Source: Stenotrophomonas indicatrix (GTDB lineage: Bacteria; Pseudomonadota; Gammaproteobacteria; Xanthomonadales; Xanthomonadaceae). From it: 64,000 nt of DNA. The notes below the pieces were generated by a model. It was given only the letters and a program-made list of their open reading frames with translations. It was not told the DNA's origin and did no database searches. Position 1 is the first letter of the stretch. Each line of letters opens with the position of its first letter. Position numbers and translations under genes: made by a program. The stretch covers positions 930,001-994,000 of the forward strand of contig NZ_PEJS01000001.1 of assembly GCF_002750975.1 (NCBI RefSeq), read 5' to 3'. Positions 35,201-40,214 of this stretch are shown here, in pieces.

Positions 35201-36003
35201 AGTCGGGCCTGGAGCCCAGTCGCACCGAGGACTTGCTCCCATCGTCAATGCAGTTGCGGAATTACTTCGCAATCCAAGATGCACAGACGTCGAGTGCTAT
35301 GGCCAGTATCGCCTTCGTGGCTGCGACCGTGGGAGACATGAGCGAGGACAACCGTCGTGCGTTGACGTTAACGATGGGGGGTATCGCAAATATCGCTGGG
35401 ATAGCTATCTCAGGTAAGACGGGATTACTGCCGCAGACAGGCGGACTTGGCGTGACACGATCTCCTTCGAGAAGGCGTGTAAGTGAGGCGCCTGCGACCA
35501 ACGCATTGTCTGTAGAGCAGCCCAAAAATCAAGGCGGGGATTCGGGCGGAAGTAGTACGAAGAATTTCATTCCGCCAGGTCCAGTTCGCGTCAGTGATGC
35601 GCACAGCGTGGAAACAATTGGAGCGGGCACAAGATTTGGTGGCGGGAACAGGAATACTCTAAAATCAGTGTTGATGGGGGGGTATGACATTGATGGTGAC
35701 ATCAGGGAGATAAATTCAGGCCAAGGGATTCTGCTGCCTGACGGTAATGTTGCCGTGTCTTCTGGTCGAGTATGGGGTGCGCATCCAGGGAGTGCCACCA
35801 TGTTCCCACGGTCGGGGCCAGGTATCGTTCAACTCTCGCAGGCAGAGTTCCGTCTCTATAGAGATATGGTCCGTCAGAATGGTATGTCTTCATCTATTGA
35901 GAAGGCGTTGGATGGTATGATCTCAGTTGGTAACAATGGTGTTAGTTCGGAATCTCGTTCGAAACTGAATGAGCTATATAGGTCGCGAGATCTTGGTAAA
36001 TGA
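23275..36003 (+). CDS. cdiA: CdiA/filamentous haemagglutinin-type surface exoprotein with C-terminal toxin
   Basis: This 4242-residue exoprotein is secreted by CdiB. An extended signal peptide (ESPR, MNSIYRLVFNRALRVWQVAS) ends near residue 63. The TPS/haemagglutination domain follows, with ANPAGIQVNGGGF near 176-188. A Gly/Thr/Pro linker occupies about 423-476. FHA-1 repeats of the LDNSAGTIAGNG type run to about 1860. A non-repetitive stretch (about 1861-2190, with CTTNC near 2006) occupies the usual receptor-binding place. FHA-2 repeats run from about 2440 to 3600. A PT-VENN-like domain ends in AENN (3824-3827; canonical VENN), which marks the toxin-tip boundary. The last 150 residues, in visibly AT-richer DNA, form a toxin domain I do not recognise. 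The immunity gene follows 9 bases later. Confidence 0.93.
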   Translation: MNSIYRLVFNRALRVWQVASELVKGGGGLVGQVAGRQTAAVSPLGFALMCALGWVSLAPVAAAQSVGHIVSDPNAPGRERPTVVTAPNGVPMVNITTPSAGGVSRNRYSQFDVGREGVILNNARGQVQTQLGGWVQGNPWLATGSARVILNEVNGPASRLNGYVEVAGQRAEVIIANPAGIQVNGGGFLNASRVTLTTGTPVFSGSGSLEGYRVSGGAIEVNGDGLDASRADYTDLITRSLKVNAGIWANQLQATLGNNVVSADHSQVNAAAASGEAPTFALDVGALGGMFANKIWLVGNEHGVGVRNAGSIGAQAGELVVTVDGRLENTGALQSLQNVRVQASGDLANAGTIAATHEAAITSGGTLDNSGGKLNAQRLQLQAQALRNRGGAIEQTGVQALSLTTGSVSNRSEGLIGALDAVASGGSGGTPSGTSPGSGGTPGTGAPGTGTPGTGTPGTPGTGTGGGTPVTPAVPLAAGVLDIAGTLDNDAGSISNGGRVSLVAGNGLDNSGGRLGVASLRATGDLNNDGGTLQVHGDAALQLGTLSNQKGALSVAGTLQLQTQSLDNRAGELRHAGSAESAWTVQGAFNNEGGLLATNAERLTLGAGRVFNAGGRIEHAGNGGLLLTTGDWTGAGGRLSTLGRLDWTVGNADVRNGTLTAAQFQIAAGTLDNRGGNLLSLGNQGSMLRAGTLDNSAGGTVAGNGELTVSAGTLDNSKGLLQQAGTGALRVHADTLRGSEGRLLSNGDLSLTGGQLDVSGGTTSAQSVHIQADGVRNAGGQIVSLGNSELALEVRGTFDNQGGQVLGNAGLRIDAGRIDNQKGTLQSAGSQGATLTVRDALDNSAGAISGNGQLQLHVGSLLNQGGKVLAAGNSLLQVQARELLDNRNGGRLAGTGDVLLQAARLDNRSGAIEHAGSGSLQIRADALQGAAGRILSQSSLMLDGGELVLGAGSTTQAERVAINAERLDNAGGNLSATGSDALQLRVAQAVDNSGGTIAGNGALDVQAGELLNRKGTLSAAGAADSTLQVNGTLDNHEGTIASNANRLTLTAAQLDNTAGAIRQAGNQGLDITTARLDGSKGTLVSAATLTLRADEVDHRDATLGADRFDLEAGTLDNAGGRIIASGEGASRIHATTLGNAGGTLASNADLTLQAQTLDNSAGKIQHAGSGQLQVLAQTLLGAGGSVLSNGTLVLEGKTLDLSKATTSARRIDLTADSLTTAGGALTATGEEALRLRVQGLLDNRGGSLASNGVLDVAARQLINAQGTLQGAGSGRSTLAIGQALDNQSGRILLGGAGTINAASLDNLGGTVHAGGSELVLGIDGRLDNGSQGLLSSAGAMTLGAASLDNRHGTVVAGKDLLLTTVAGVDNSDGAMQAGELLQLQATGLDNQRGTVLGGQLTLDTRGQRLDNSAGTLGTQKGALTVHSGALLNQGGRVQSAADLRIDTAGQTIDNRDTASSGGLLAAGTLQLDAGALDNRGGTLNAQGDARLLLASADNSAGGTLASAAGLSLQAATLANGAGRVQAGRNLDLTLSGHLDNTAGAIAAGQLLTLTAASVDNRNTRGGDGTRGLQAGQLQFGTQWLDNSQGQIVTDGGARLQVNGQLQNYGGVITTGGNLDSSADSVANSGGLLRADGSQTLVARALSEDGQVHAQRDLSLTLQQGLSNRGEWVANGTLALHLSGDLDNQGVLRGGNLDLNAQNITNAANGEISSEGITHLNARGQLTNRGLIDGKVTHLEADVLDNLGTGRIYGDHVAISAGVLKNHAEDANGATRVGTVAARERLDLGVRELQNTGKGLIYSGGDAAIGGSLGADRIAAGTAGRIDNIGSIIDVSGNLAIDAGAINNIRENVVITQTTTVNAPVRMDRPAWWRNGKNGTENIRSTSHYIAQEVYYLNPADILEDTPHITPDGFTVHRAVVRLTAQTSAYFFGRGGLYAALGERSRLNLQDGTVVLYYVGRQDNQANPDQAGSGADDPFAELTHLHPDSPAFRYVDDKLTYSPAYGTCTTNCVQLWTYKDYAPDQHLTNPRGSGGNNVSSNEQYRIATQTVTEDILGPGVGADAVIRSGGAMRLRTDDLRNHYGSIAAGGNLDIVGLGGTAKVENLAATLYRTHAFNNVGHTFSGDLVTWSNPAISEVTGKIGGSITSGGTLTIDVGDLSNLNQGRNAPNVQDGAAMANLNVQGPKTLPDGPGHNGAQGPGHSGGTGAERALAQAADAAGTQQGGTVGGIAGNGAASGSRVVAAAGGSPDRIAMGAPDTRAPTASLFNVQSNDGNYLVETDPRFTDHKTWLSSDHLLGQMGYSPDTVQKRLGDGYYEQKLVREQIGELTGRRFLDGYASDEAQYRALLEAGATVASEWGLRPGVALTEAQMAQLTSDIVWLVEQTVTLADGSTTTALVPQVYLRLRPGDLDGQGALLAGANVDIKLANGLVNTGDIAGRKLVTIDAGNIEHLGGSISGQYVGLASDKDIRIAGASVTATDALSVQAAGNITVASTVETQRGGGTYQYETNRIDRVAGLYVTNPSGDGMLSVVAGGDISLQAAQIRNAGTDGLTQLAAGGNLDVGAIALDERRDATFDDRNHQRSSKTTHAATSVQGGGDVVLAAGKDINLAAAQIKAGGGLALQAGGDINSQALVDSESRDFANAGKRSSLQVSQSDETVRGSTLQAGDNLLLSAGRDVNLTAALVDSSDGAVSVVAGRDVNLLSANETHDYSLDSYEKKKKTLSSTTTTRSVDNSDSYAIGTAIQGESINITAGRDLTAVGAVVDATGNVILGAGNNVLITAAEDHHSSESSESKKKSGITGGFGNGVASVGYSSAKNSSTNAEQSTTQVGSAIASREGNVLINAGNQLTIAASDVAAGENLTLVGKDIALLARQDTTDSQSSQASKSSGFSVGVTYDPTKAYRSARDSTTDGMADSGSAMGRITRTAEGAASGLRAATTSTVVTAGSQRSNSEQSHSTSDARVSQLAAGGDLTLIANGGSILSQGTQMSAEGNAVLLATKDIVFDVAHNTERSDSSSRGKGWGLANNTSGLPFGTNNSQSDGSGSSDTITGTQLSVGGGVRMATTEGDISLTAANIAAEKDVNIRAAGDLLVRSGQDTVSNANTSDSKAIGSVQISDTEKFSGWHREQHQDDSAQVSQVASSIGSLGGNVNLTAGGKYTQTASNVVAAKDVNITAAEIELLTADESGHYSQSDKDLKIGVFARVKSPLIDLINNVDAARQSDDRLQKMQGMAAGANAYQAASAISALSGRAGSGDLFSAEAGIGFKTANSSADGSSTVSRGSTIQGGGNVNLTSTTGDIHVVQGNLSAGNTLSLDSAGDILLEAGKAHVADRSKSSNAGAEVGVGVVVGAQTGVYVYAEASVGSSRSNSDSNTWQNTTLTGQNISLKAEGDTTLRGATATADRIDVKTGGTLTIESLQDIAESMSKNSQVGGRVQVAFGNAWNADGYASAGKAEGSYQGVGQQSGLFAGNGGYHVDAGHVNLIGGAIASTSAANSELTAQTLTFSDLQNQMDYSASSGSISGGAGGQMKGWDPKAGTTAPRGGPGMSMTENGSDSSSTLATLTEGNITIGGKQTTAAELGINTDASAAHRALEAMPDATKLLADQQAMAGAIGTVVATSRQVANDIQTHQSNKATQDYYDSLSPEEQVAFDKLDAKARDKRLSDNSQAYKDAKKWGSGGDYSRALDAVTTALVGSAGGQAVGQLASNALAPYAAFFIGSTFDPNHGKDPNATMQLLSHALLGAVLAEVNGAGAGAGAAAAVGGEVAAKFLTDTLYGGNASKLSPQEKETILALSQAVGALAGGLSGQDLAGIALNAGIAKNSAENNFLGQNDHARMIHLREKAKRQGGLDKQESLELVLLDAGDQMSAGLLRKALAGESLSEFQAADLATYISRYESQNGPLDLPELQKQFQERAGTLRPGELQGVNPSQVYERPYAGLGDDQKAYKDANYSWVEDIFYRKKGANERLFENALRKSGLEPSRTEDLLPSSMQLRNYFAIQDAQTSSAMASIAFVAATVGDMSEDNRRALTLTMGGIANIAGIAISGKTGLLPQTGGLGVTRSPSRRRVSEAPATNALSVEQPKNQGGDSGGSSTKNFIPPGPVRVSDAHSVETIGAGTRFGGGNRNTLKSVLMGGYDIDGDIREINSGQGILLPDGNVAVSSGRVWGAHPGSATMFPRSGPGIVQLSQAEFRLYRDMVRQNGMSSSIEKALDGMISVGNNGVSSESRSKLNELYRSRDLGK
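24541..24702 (+). repeat. Gly-Thr-Pro coding microsatellite inside cdiA
   Basis: Imperfect tandem ggtaccggc/acaccgggt units encode a linker of GTPGTG-type repeats between the TPS domain and the FHA-1 repeats. The same short units recur many times in direct orientation, so copy number may vary between strains. Confidence 0.6.
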
Positions 36004-36012
36004 GGGGGCAGA

Positions 36013-36432
36013 GTGGAAGGTTTTGAATTTTCTGTGGGTCGAGTTGTTGAATTTTTGGAGTTGAAGCCAATTCTTGCAGCTAGGTTGGGCTTGGATGCGT
36101 CGTCGATTCTTACTGAAGATGATTATTGGGGGAGGTCGGATTCCTCTGCCTTTGCAGGGGTTTCTATTGAGTACGTGAACGGGGGGTTTCCGACATTTGT
36201 TAATGTTTATAGTGATGCGGAGTTCTATGGTGAAGCGCTAGGTGAATTGGCGGTAGGGCTCTCGGTCGATCTGGGTTCACCTATTCTTATAGGTGACTAT
36301 ATTAGTGGGATTGATGTTGCGTCAGGGCGTTTCATAGTGGTTCGGCCTGATGGTAAATTCGAGTTTGCTTATGAAGCCGAAGGCGGTGAAGTCGTGTTAT
36401 TCGATCCGCCGAGGATAAATGATGTCGGCTAA
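36013..36432 (+). CDS. cdiI: probable CdiI immunity protein
   Basis: This 139-residue protein starts at GTG 36013, preceded by the strong ribosome site gaggggg, directly behind cdiA. It has no signal peptide, so it should act in the cytoplasm, which suggests the CdiA tip works there. The sequence is acidic with alternating strands (GVSIEYVNGGFPTFVNVYSD, SGRFIVVRPDGKFEFAYE). No family was recognised; some polymorphic-toxin immunity families have similar length and acidity. The DNA is clearly AT-richer than cdiA's repeat region, as is usual for horizontally exchanged toxin-immunity pairs. Confidence 0.75.
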   Translation: MEGFEFSVGRVVEFLELKPILAARLGLDASSILTEDDYWGRSDSSAFAGVSIEYVNGGFPTFVNVYSDAEFYGEALGELAVGLSVDLGSPILIGDYISGIDVASGRFIVVRPDGKFEFAYEAEGGEVVLFDPPRINDVG

Positions 36433-36537
36433 ATAGGGTGGCGTCGTCGAATATTTGAAAAGCTGGTCGCTATGCTTGCTTGTTGAGTGGTTAAAATTTT
36501 CTATGGACATAGTCTGTGGATTATTTGGGTCGGGTTG

Positions 36538-37582
36538 AAGTGGCCGCGCGGACCGGTATGTATTTATGTGCCGAGGCCGGCGCAGGCAGCAGCAAGAGAC
36601 AGTAATGTCTGGCAGAACACCACGCTGACCGGCCAGAGCATCCCAGGGTGGCGGCAACGTCAACCTGACCAGCACGACGGACGACATCCGCGTAGTGCAG
36701 GGCAACCTGAGCGCGGGCAACACGCTCAGCCTGGATTTGGCCGGGGACATCCTGCTGGAAGCGGGCAAGGCGCACGTGGCAGACCGCAGCAAGAGCAGCA
36801 ATGCAGGCGCCGAAGTGGGCGTGGGCGTTGTGGTGGGCGCGCAGACGGGCGTGTATGTGTATGCCGAAGCCAGCGTGGGCAGCAGCAAGGCGAACTCGGA
36901 CAGCAACACCTGGCAGAACACCACGCTGACCGGCCAGAACATCTCGCTGAAGGCCGAGGGTGACACCACGTTGCGCGGCGCGACCGCCACGGCCGACCGC
37001 ATCGACGTCAAGACCGGCGGCACGCTGACCATCGAATCGCTGCAGGACATTGCCGAGAGCATGTCCAAGAACAGCCAGGTGGGTGGGCGCGTGCAGGTGG
37101 CCTTCGGTAATGCGTGGAATGCCGATGGCTACGCCAGCGCAGGCAAGGCAGAGGGCAGCTACCAGGGCGTGGGCCAGCAGAGTGGCTTGTTTGCCGGCAA
37201 CGGTGGCTATCACGTGGATGCTGGACACGTGAACCTGATTGGCGGCGCGATTGCCAGCACCAGCGCGGCCAACAGTGAACTGACCGCGCAGACGCTGACC
37301 TTCACCGATCTGCAGAACCAGATGGACCACTCGGCCAGCTCGGGCGGCATCAGTGTTGGTGCCGGCGGGCAGATGACTGGTTGGGACCCGAAGGCGGGCA
37401 ACGCTGCGCCGCGCGGGGGCTCGGGTACGCCGATGGCGGAGAAGGGGGGGGGGCGACAGCAGCTCGACCCTTGCCACGCTGACCGAGGGGAATATCGGAG
37501 GCAAGCAAATCGCGGCGGGGGAGGCCCCCACCAGCGGTCCGCGCGCTGGCGCGGTCACCACTTTTTCGTAGGGCTTCCTTGA
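36538..37582 (+). pseudogene. orphan duplicated cdiA segments, frameshifted
   Basis: Bases 36640-37523 repeat cdiA bases 33127-34010 almost exactly at both DNA and protein level. Just upstream, 36538-36638 is a second, decayed copy of cdiA 33317-33429 with a stop. The open frame (from 36695) leaves the cdiA reading frame at a run of ten G (37444-37453). With nine G the frame would read on as GGGDSSSTLATLTEG… to a stop at 37569. The copy has no PT-VENN and no recognisable toxin tip. It is a remnant of recombination within the FHA-2 repeats and a potential donor for gene conversion of cdiA. Confidence 0.85.
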
Positions 37583-37708
37583 TGGCGTCGTTCTCGAAGA
37601 CCTGCTCTGCCAGCTTGTAGGATTGCCTGTTCTCGGAGCATATCCAAGTGTTTGATGACGGACCTCGTGTATTCAGTGCCGTCGTACCGCTTTACTGATG
37701 AGGTTGCA
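37583..37708. other. non-coding remnant between orphan cdiA copy and immunity-like gene
   Basis: No convincing gene. On the minus strand a frame with protein-like composition (NRQSYKLAEQVFENDAIKEA) runs antisense here but has neither a supported start nor family similarity that I can name; it may be a fragment of a displaced gene. Confidence 0.3.
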
Positions 37709-38056
37709 ATGAAATTTCCAAGCGAAAGTGACTTTCTCGAAGCATTTGGTATCGAGCCCATCGAGGTTGATCCAACCTTAGCCCTGTGTCGCTATATAAA
37801 AAAATCAAGCAGGAGTGATGTTGAGGTTGATGTTTCTTTTAGCGCTGTGATGAAATCATTTCAGGTTGTTCTGAGGCTTGCCGCGCAGGAGATGGCTGTT
37901 ATTTCTTCAGAGAGCGTCAAGTCTATTGAGTTGGTCCGCGATGGTTCGGGGGCAGGAGTTCATGTTGTATTTGATATTTTCGAATCAATCTCCGAGGCTA
38001 GAGTGATGTTTGAACCCGACGTCTGCTGTCGATGGTGGACGTTGCGCAATGCTTAG
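37709..38056 (+). CDS. immunity-like protein, orphan
   Basis: This 115-residue protein starts at ATG 37709 with GAGG a few bases upstream; the in-frame codon at 37652 is too far upstream to suit. No signal peptide. The sequence is compact and acidic (EAFGIEPIEVDPTLALCRYI, then DVEVDVSFSAVMKSFQVVLR and a C-terminal CCRWWTLRNA). The family is not recognised. Its size, AT-richer base use and place directly behind a broken cdiA copy are typical of an orphan CdiI left after toxin exchange. The cognate toxin is not present in the window. Confidence 0.6.
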   Translation: MKFPSESDFLEAFGIEPIEVDPTLALCRYIKKSSRSDVEVDVSFSAVMKSFQVVLRLAAQEMAVISSESVKSIELVRDGSGAGVHVVFDIFESISEARVMFEPDVCCRWWTLRNA

Positions 38057-38128
38057 ATGGATGCATGCCAATGTTCCAAGGGGATGCTCGTGATCCCGTG
38101 TCAACCGCCGAAATCAGTAGGCTCATAA

Positions 38129-38197
38129 AGGTCTGCGTTCGACGATCCTTCGAGGTGGCAGGAGTACGAATCCATTTTTGATCCAGACTATTTCTGA
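38129..38197 (+). pseudogene. possible C-terminal relic of an immunity or toxin gene
   Basis: A short frame with a stop just before it encodes RSAFDDPSRWQEYESIFDPD and then YF before a stop. The composition is very protein-like, but it has no start codon or ribosome site. It probably is the tail of a deleted gene; support is limited to composition and context. Confidence 0.3.
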
Positions 38198-38261
38198 GCC
38201 TGTTTTGCGATAGCGCGGTAACGACTGTGTGTTCATAAAATTTACGACAAAGGGTCTATCT

Positions 38262-38699
38262 ATGGGTGATGCATACGAAGTGGTTATGGAGGATGTTCCG
38301 CATGACTGCGTGCTGATGGTTGTGTCTGAACTTCATGGGCTCGCTGGATCCGTTTTTCCCCTGGAAATTGACGGCATCGTCGTCGACCTTCACGCGTGGA
38401 GCCACAGCGCCCTCCGGTCCGAGGAGCGGCAGAGAAATTTCTGCCTGATTCAAAGGCTCGGCGACTTTTCTCTGGGTGGTTCTGCTCGTTTGAAAGTCCT
38501 GCTGCTCCGCGTCATCGGCTTCAACGGTGCCATTGACGTTGAGGTGTCGTTTGATGCGGAGCCTTCGGACGTCCAGATGCTGATGCAGGAGTTCCAAACT
38601 CTGTTTTTCTGCCTCAAGCGATGTTCTGGAGCGGGTGCCATCTGCGGAGGAATGGAGCCTGTAGCCGACTCGGCGACGAGAATATTCATGCATGGATGA
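38262..38699 (+). CDS. unknown protein, immunity-like
   Basis: This 145-residue protein starts at ATG 38262 with AGGG well spaced upstream; GTG 38229 is an alternative. No signal peptide or membrane span. It has alternating strands and charged loops (YEVVMEDVPHDCVLMVVSEL, GIVVDLHAWSHSALRSEER, GAIDVEVSFDAEPSDVQML). The family is not recognised. It stands between other immunity-like genes in the decayed 3' part of the CDI locus, so an immunity role is plausible but unproved. Confidence 0.5.
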   Translation: MGDAYEVVMEDVPHDCVLMVVSELHGLAGSVFPLEIDGIVVDLHAWSHSALRSEERQRNFCLIQRLGDFSLGGSARLKVLLLRVIGFNGAIDVEVSFDAEPSDVQMLMQEFQTLFFCLKRCSGAGAICGGMEPVADSATRIFMHG

Positions 38700-38843
38700 T
38701 CAGTTGGACCGCTGAGTCTGAGGGTCGCGGCGGTGAGGGGGACGTAAAGTTCCGCCTTTATTGCTTATGTATGCGAGCAGCACAGCGATGCTGCCACGAG
38801 GGCGGCTGCTCCCGCCGCTCCAAGAATCTGGAGGGATGTAGAT

Positions 38844-39467
38844 GTGAGGACTCTTCTGTCTGACTGGTGCGCGTTCTGTGAAGGGTCGGCTGTGTTTGAT
38901 AAGTCCCATTTTTTGGGGTTGTTGAAAGAGCACGGAACTGATGTTGAGCTTCGGAAGATATTTAGTTATTTTTCGTCATCGTTGGATTTGTATGCGAGGG
39001 CCGTTAGGGTTATTTCTTCCGGCAGATTGGATGGTTCGTTGTACCTGCGTCCACGATTTTCAACCTCGCGCGAGGAGATTGCTGCGCTCGGAAGTGCGTG
39101 GCTGAGAGGGCAGGAAGAGATATGCAGAAGGATAGGTGATGTTGAGATTGAAAGAACCTGCAGGCGCGTGAAGGTGGTCTTTGCTGCCGGGAGTGATCTG
39201 GATGCCGTGCTTCGAGATGATATTCCTCATCACTGGCTTTTTGATGGAATTGGTGATTCGGTAAGGCGGAGTAAAATATCTGAGTCCGACCAGGTGTATG
39301 CGTTGTTTGAAGCGCTTTATGGGTTGGCTGCCGACTATCATTTGTCATGGTATATTGGGGATTCATTGTTTGAATTGGATGTGAATTTTGATCCTTACTT
39401 TGAATTTTGGCGCATGGGAGGGCGGTGCGCGCTAACTGAGTCGGAATTTTTGGTTTCTAATCAATAA
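38844..39467 (+). CDS. unknown protein, immunity-like, low GC
   Basis: This 207-residue protein starts at GTG 38844, preceded by GGAGG. Base use is strongly AT-rich (for example gttgatattgagattgaaag-like runs) compared with the rest of the window, a sign of transfer. No signal peptide. The C-terminal part is rich in aromatics and acids (LSWYIGDSLFELDVNFDPYF). The family was not recognised. It is the third immunity-like gene behind cdiA and lies just before the orphan deaminase-like fragment. Confidence 0.55.
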   Translation: MRTLLSDWCAFCEGSAVFDKSHFLGLLKEHGTDVELRKIFSYFSSSLDLYARAVRVISSGRLDGSLYLRPRFSTSREEIAALGSAWLRGQEEICRRIGDVEIERTCRRVKVVFAAGSDLDAVLRDDIPHHWLFDGIGDSVRRSKISESDQVYALFEALYGLAADYHLSWYIGDSLFELDVNFDPYFEFWRMGGRCALTESEFLVSNQ

Positions 39468-39575
39468 TTGGTTGCGGCGAATGTGTTCATTTTCCCTGCC
39501 GCTCGCTACCCAACAGTGTGCTAGTTATGGCGCCTGCAATACTTCCCAGGCATAGCGCCTGATCAACCGTGGCAA

Positions 39576-40160
39576 ATGGGTTCCAACGGCGGCTCCATCC
39601 TCAGCCAGGGCGCGCAGATGTCCGCCGAGGGCAATGCCGTGCTGCTGGCCACCAAGGACATCGTGCTCGATGTGGCCCACAACACCGAGCGCAGCGACAG
39701 CAGCAGCCGTGGCAAGGGCTGGGGCTTTGCCAACAACACTAGTGGCCTGCCGTTCGGCACCAACAACTCGCGCAGCGAAGGCAGCGGCCAGAGCGATACC
39801 ATCACCGGCACCCAGTTGTCGGTGGGCGGCGGTGTGCGCATGACCGGTAAGATCGTCACCGTTTCGAGCGGCCCTGTTCCAGAGGTGATCGCTCCAGAAC
39901 TGGGAGCCTACGCTGATTCGCTTGGTGGTCTTGGGGTAAAGACTTCGTGTGGAAACGCTATTGTTCGTTGCGCGGAACTCAGGGCGGCAAACGAATTGAT
40001 GTTGGCAAACCCGCGCCTGAAGCTTGGAGATGTTAAATTCACTGGTGCCGTGAGGCCGAGGAACAATCAGACAGTCCCTTGGTGTGATAACCCGGTGTAT
40101 ATGGAAGCGTGTTTGAACGGATTCACCTTGATGAGGATTTCCAACGTAAAACTCCCTTAA
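39576..40160 (+). pseudogene. orphan cdiA FHA-2 fragment fused to a YwqJ-deaminase-like toxin tip
   Basis: Bases 39583-39843 repeat cdiA 32204-32464 (FHA-2). The frame then switches to an unrelated tip of about 105 residues: TGKIVTVSSGPVPEVIAPEL, then C-A-E at residues 132-134 followed by LRAANELM, and VPWCDNP with C170. CAE plus a later PxCxxC is the zinc-site layout of YwqJ-type polymorphic-toxin deaminases. Here the second Cys of CxxC is Pro173, so zinc binding is probably lost or shifted. There is no PT-VENN, no secretion signal and no immunity gene behind it; the next gene is a chemoreceptor. The start ATG 39576 is fortuitous. Confidence 0.65.
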
Positions 40161-40214
40161 AGTTTCCCCGGGTCGTGCCGCCACCGATATAGGGCCACGA
40201 TCAAGGGAATTGAG

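Noticed and set aside
36487..36963. 158-codon plus-strand frame at the start of the orphan cdiA copy
   Set aside because: It reads the cdiA duplicate mostly out of frame; the real homology is in the frame that begins near 36646.
37555..37761. Antisense ORF behind the orphan cdiA copy as a toxin gene
   Set aside because: No start context, and reading-frame changes are needed to get a protein-like stretch; at most a remnant.
38621..38863. 80-codon frame between immunity-like genes
   Set aside because: Cys/Arg-rich composition, overlap with the neighbouring gene and no ribosome site.
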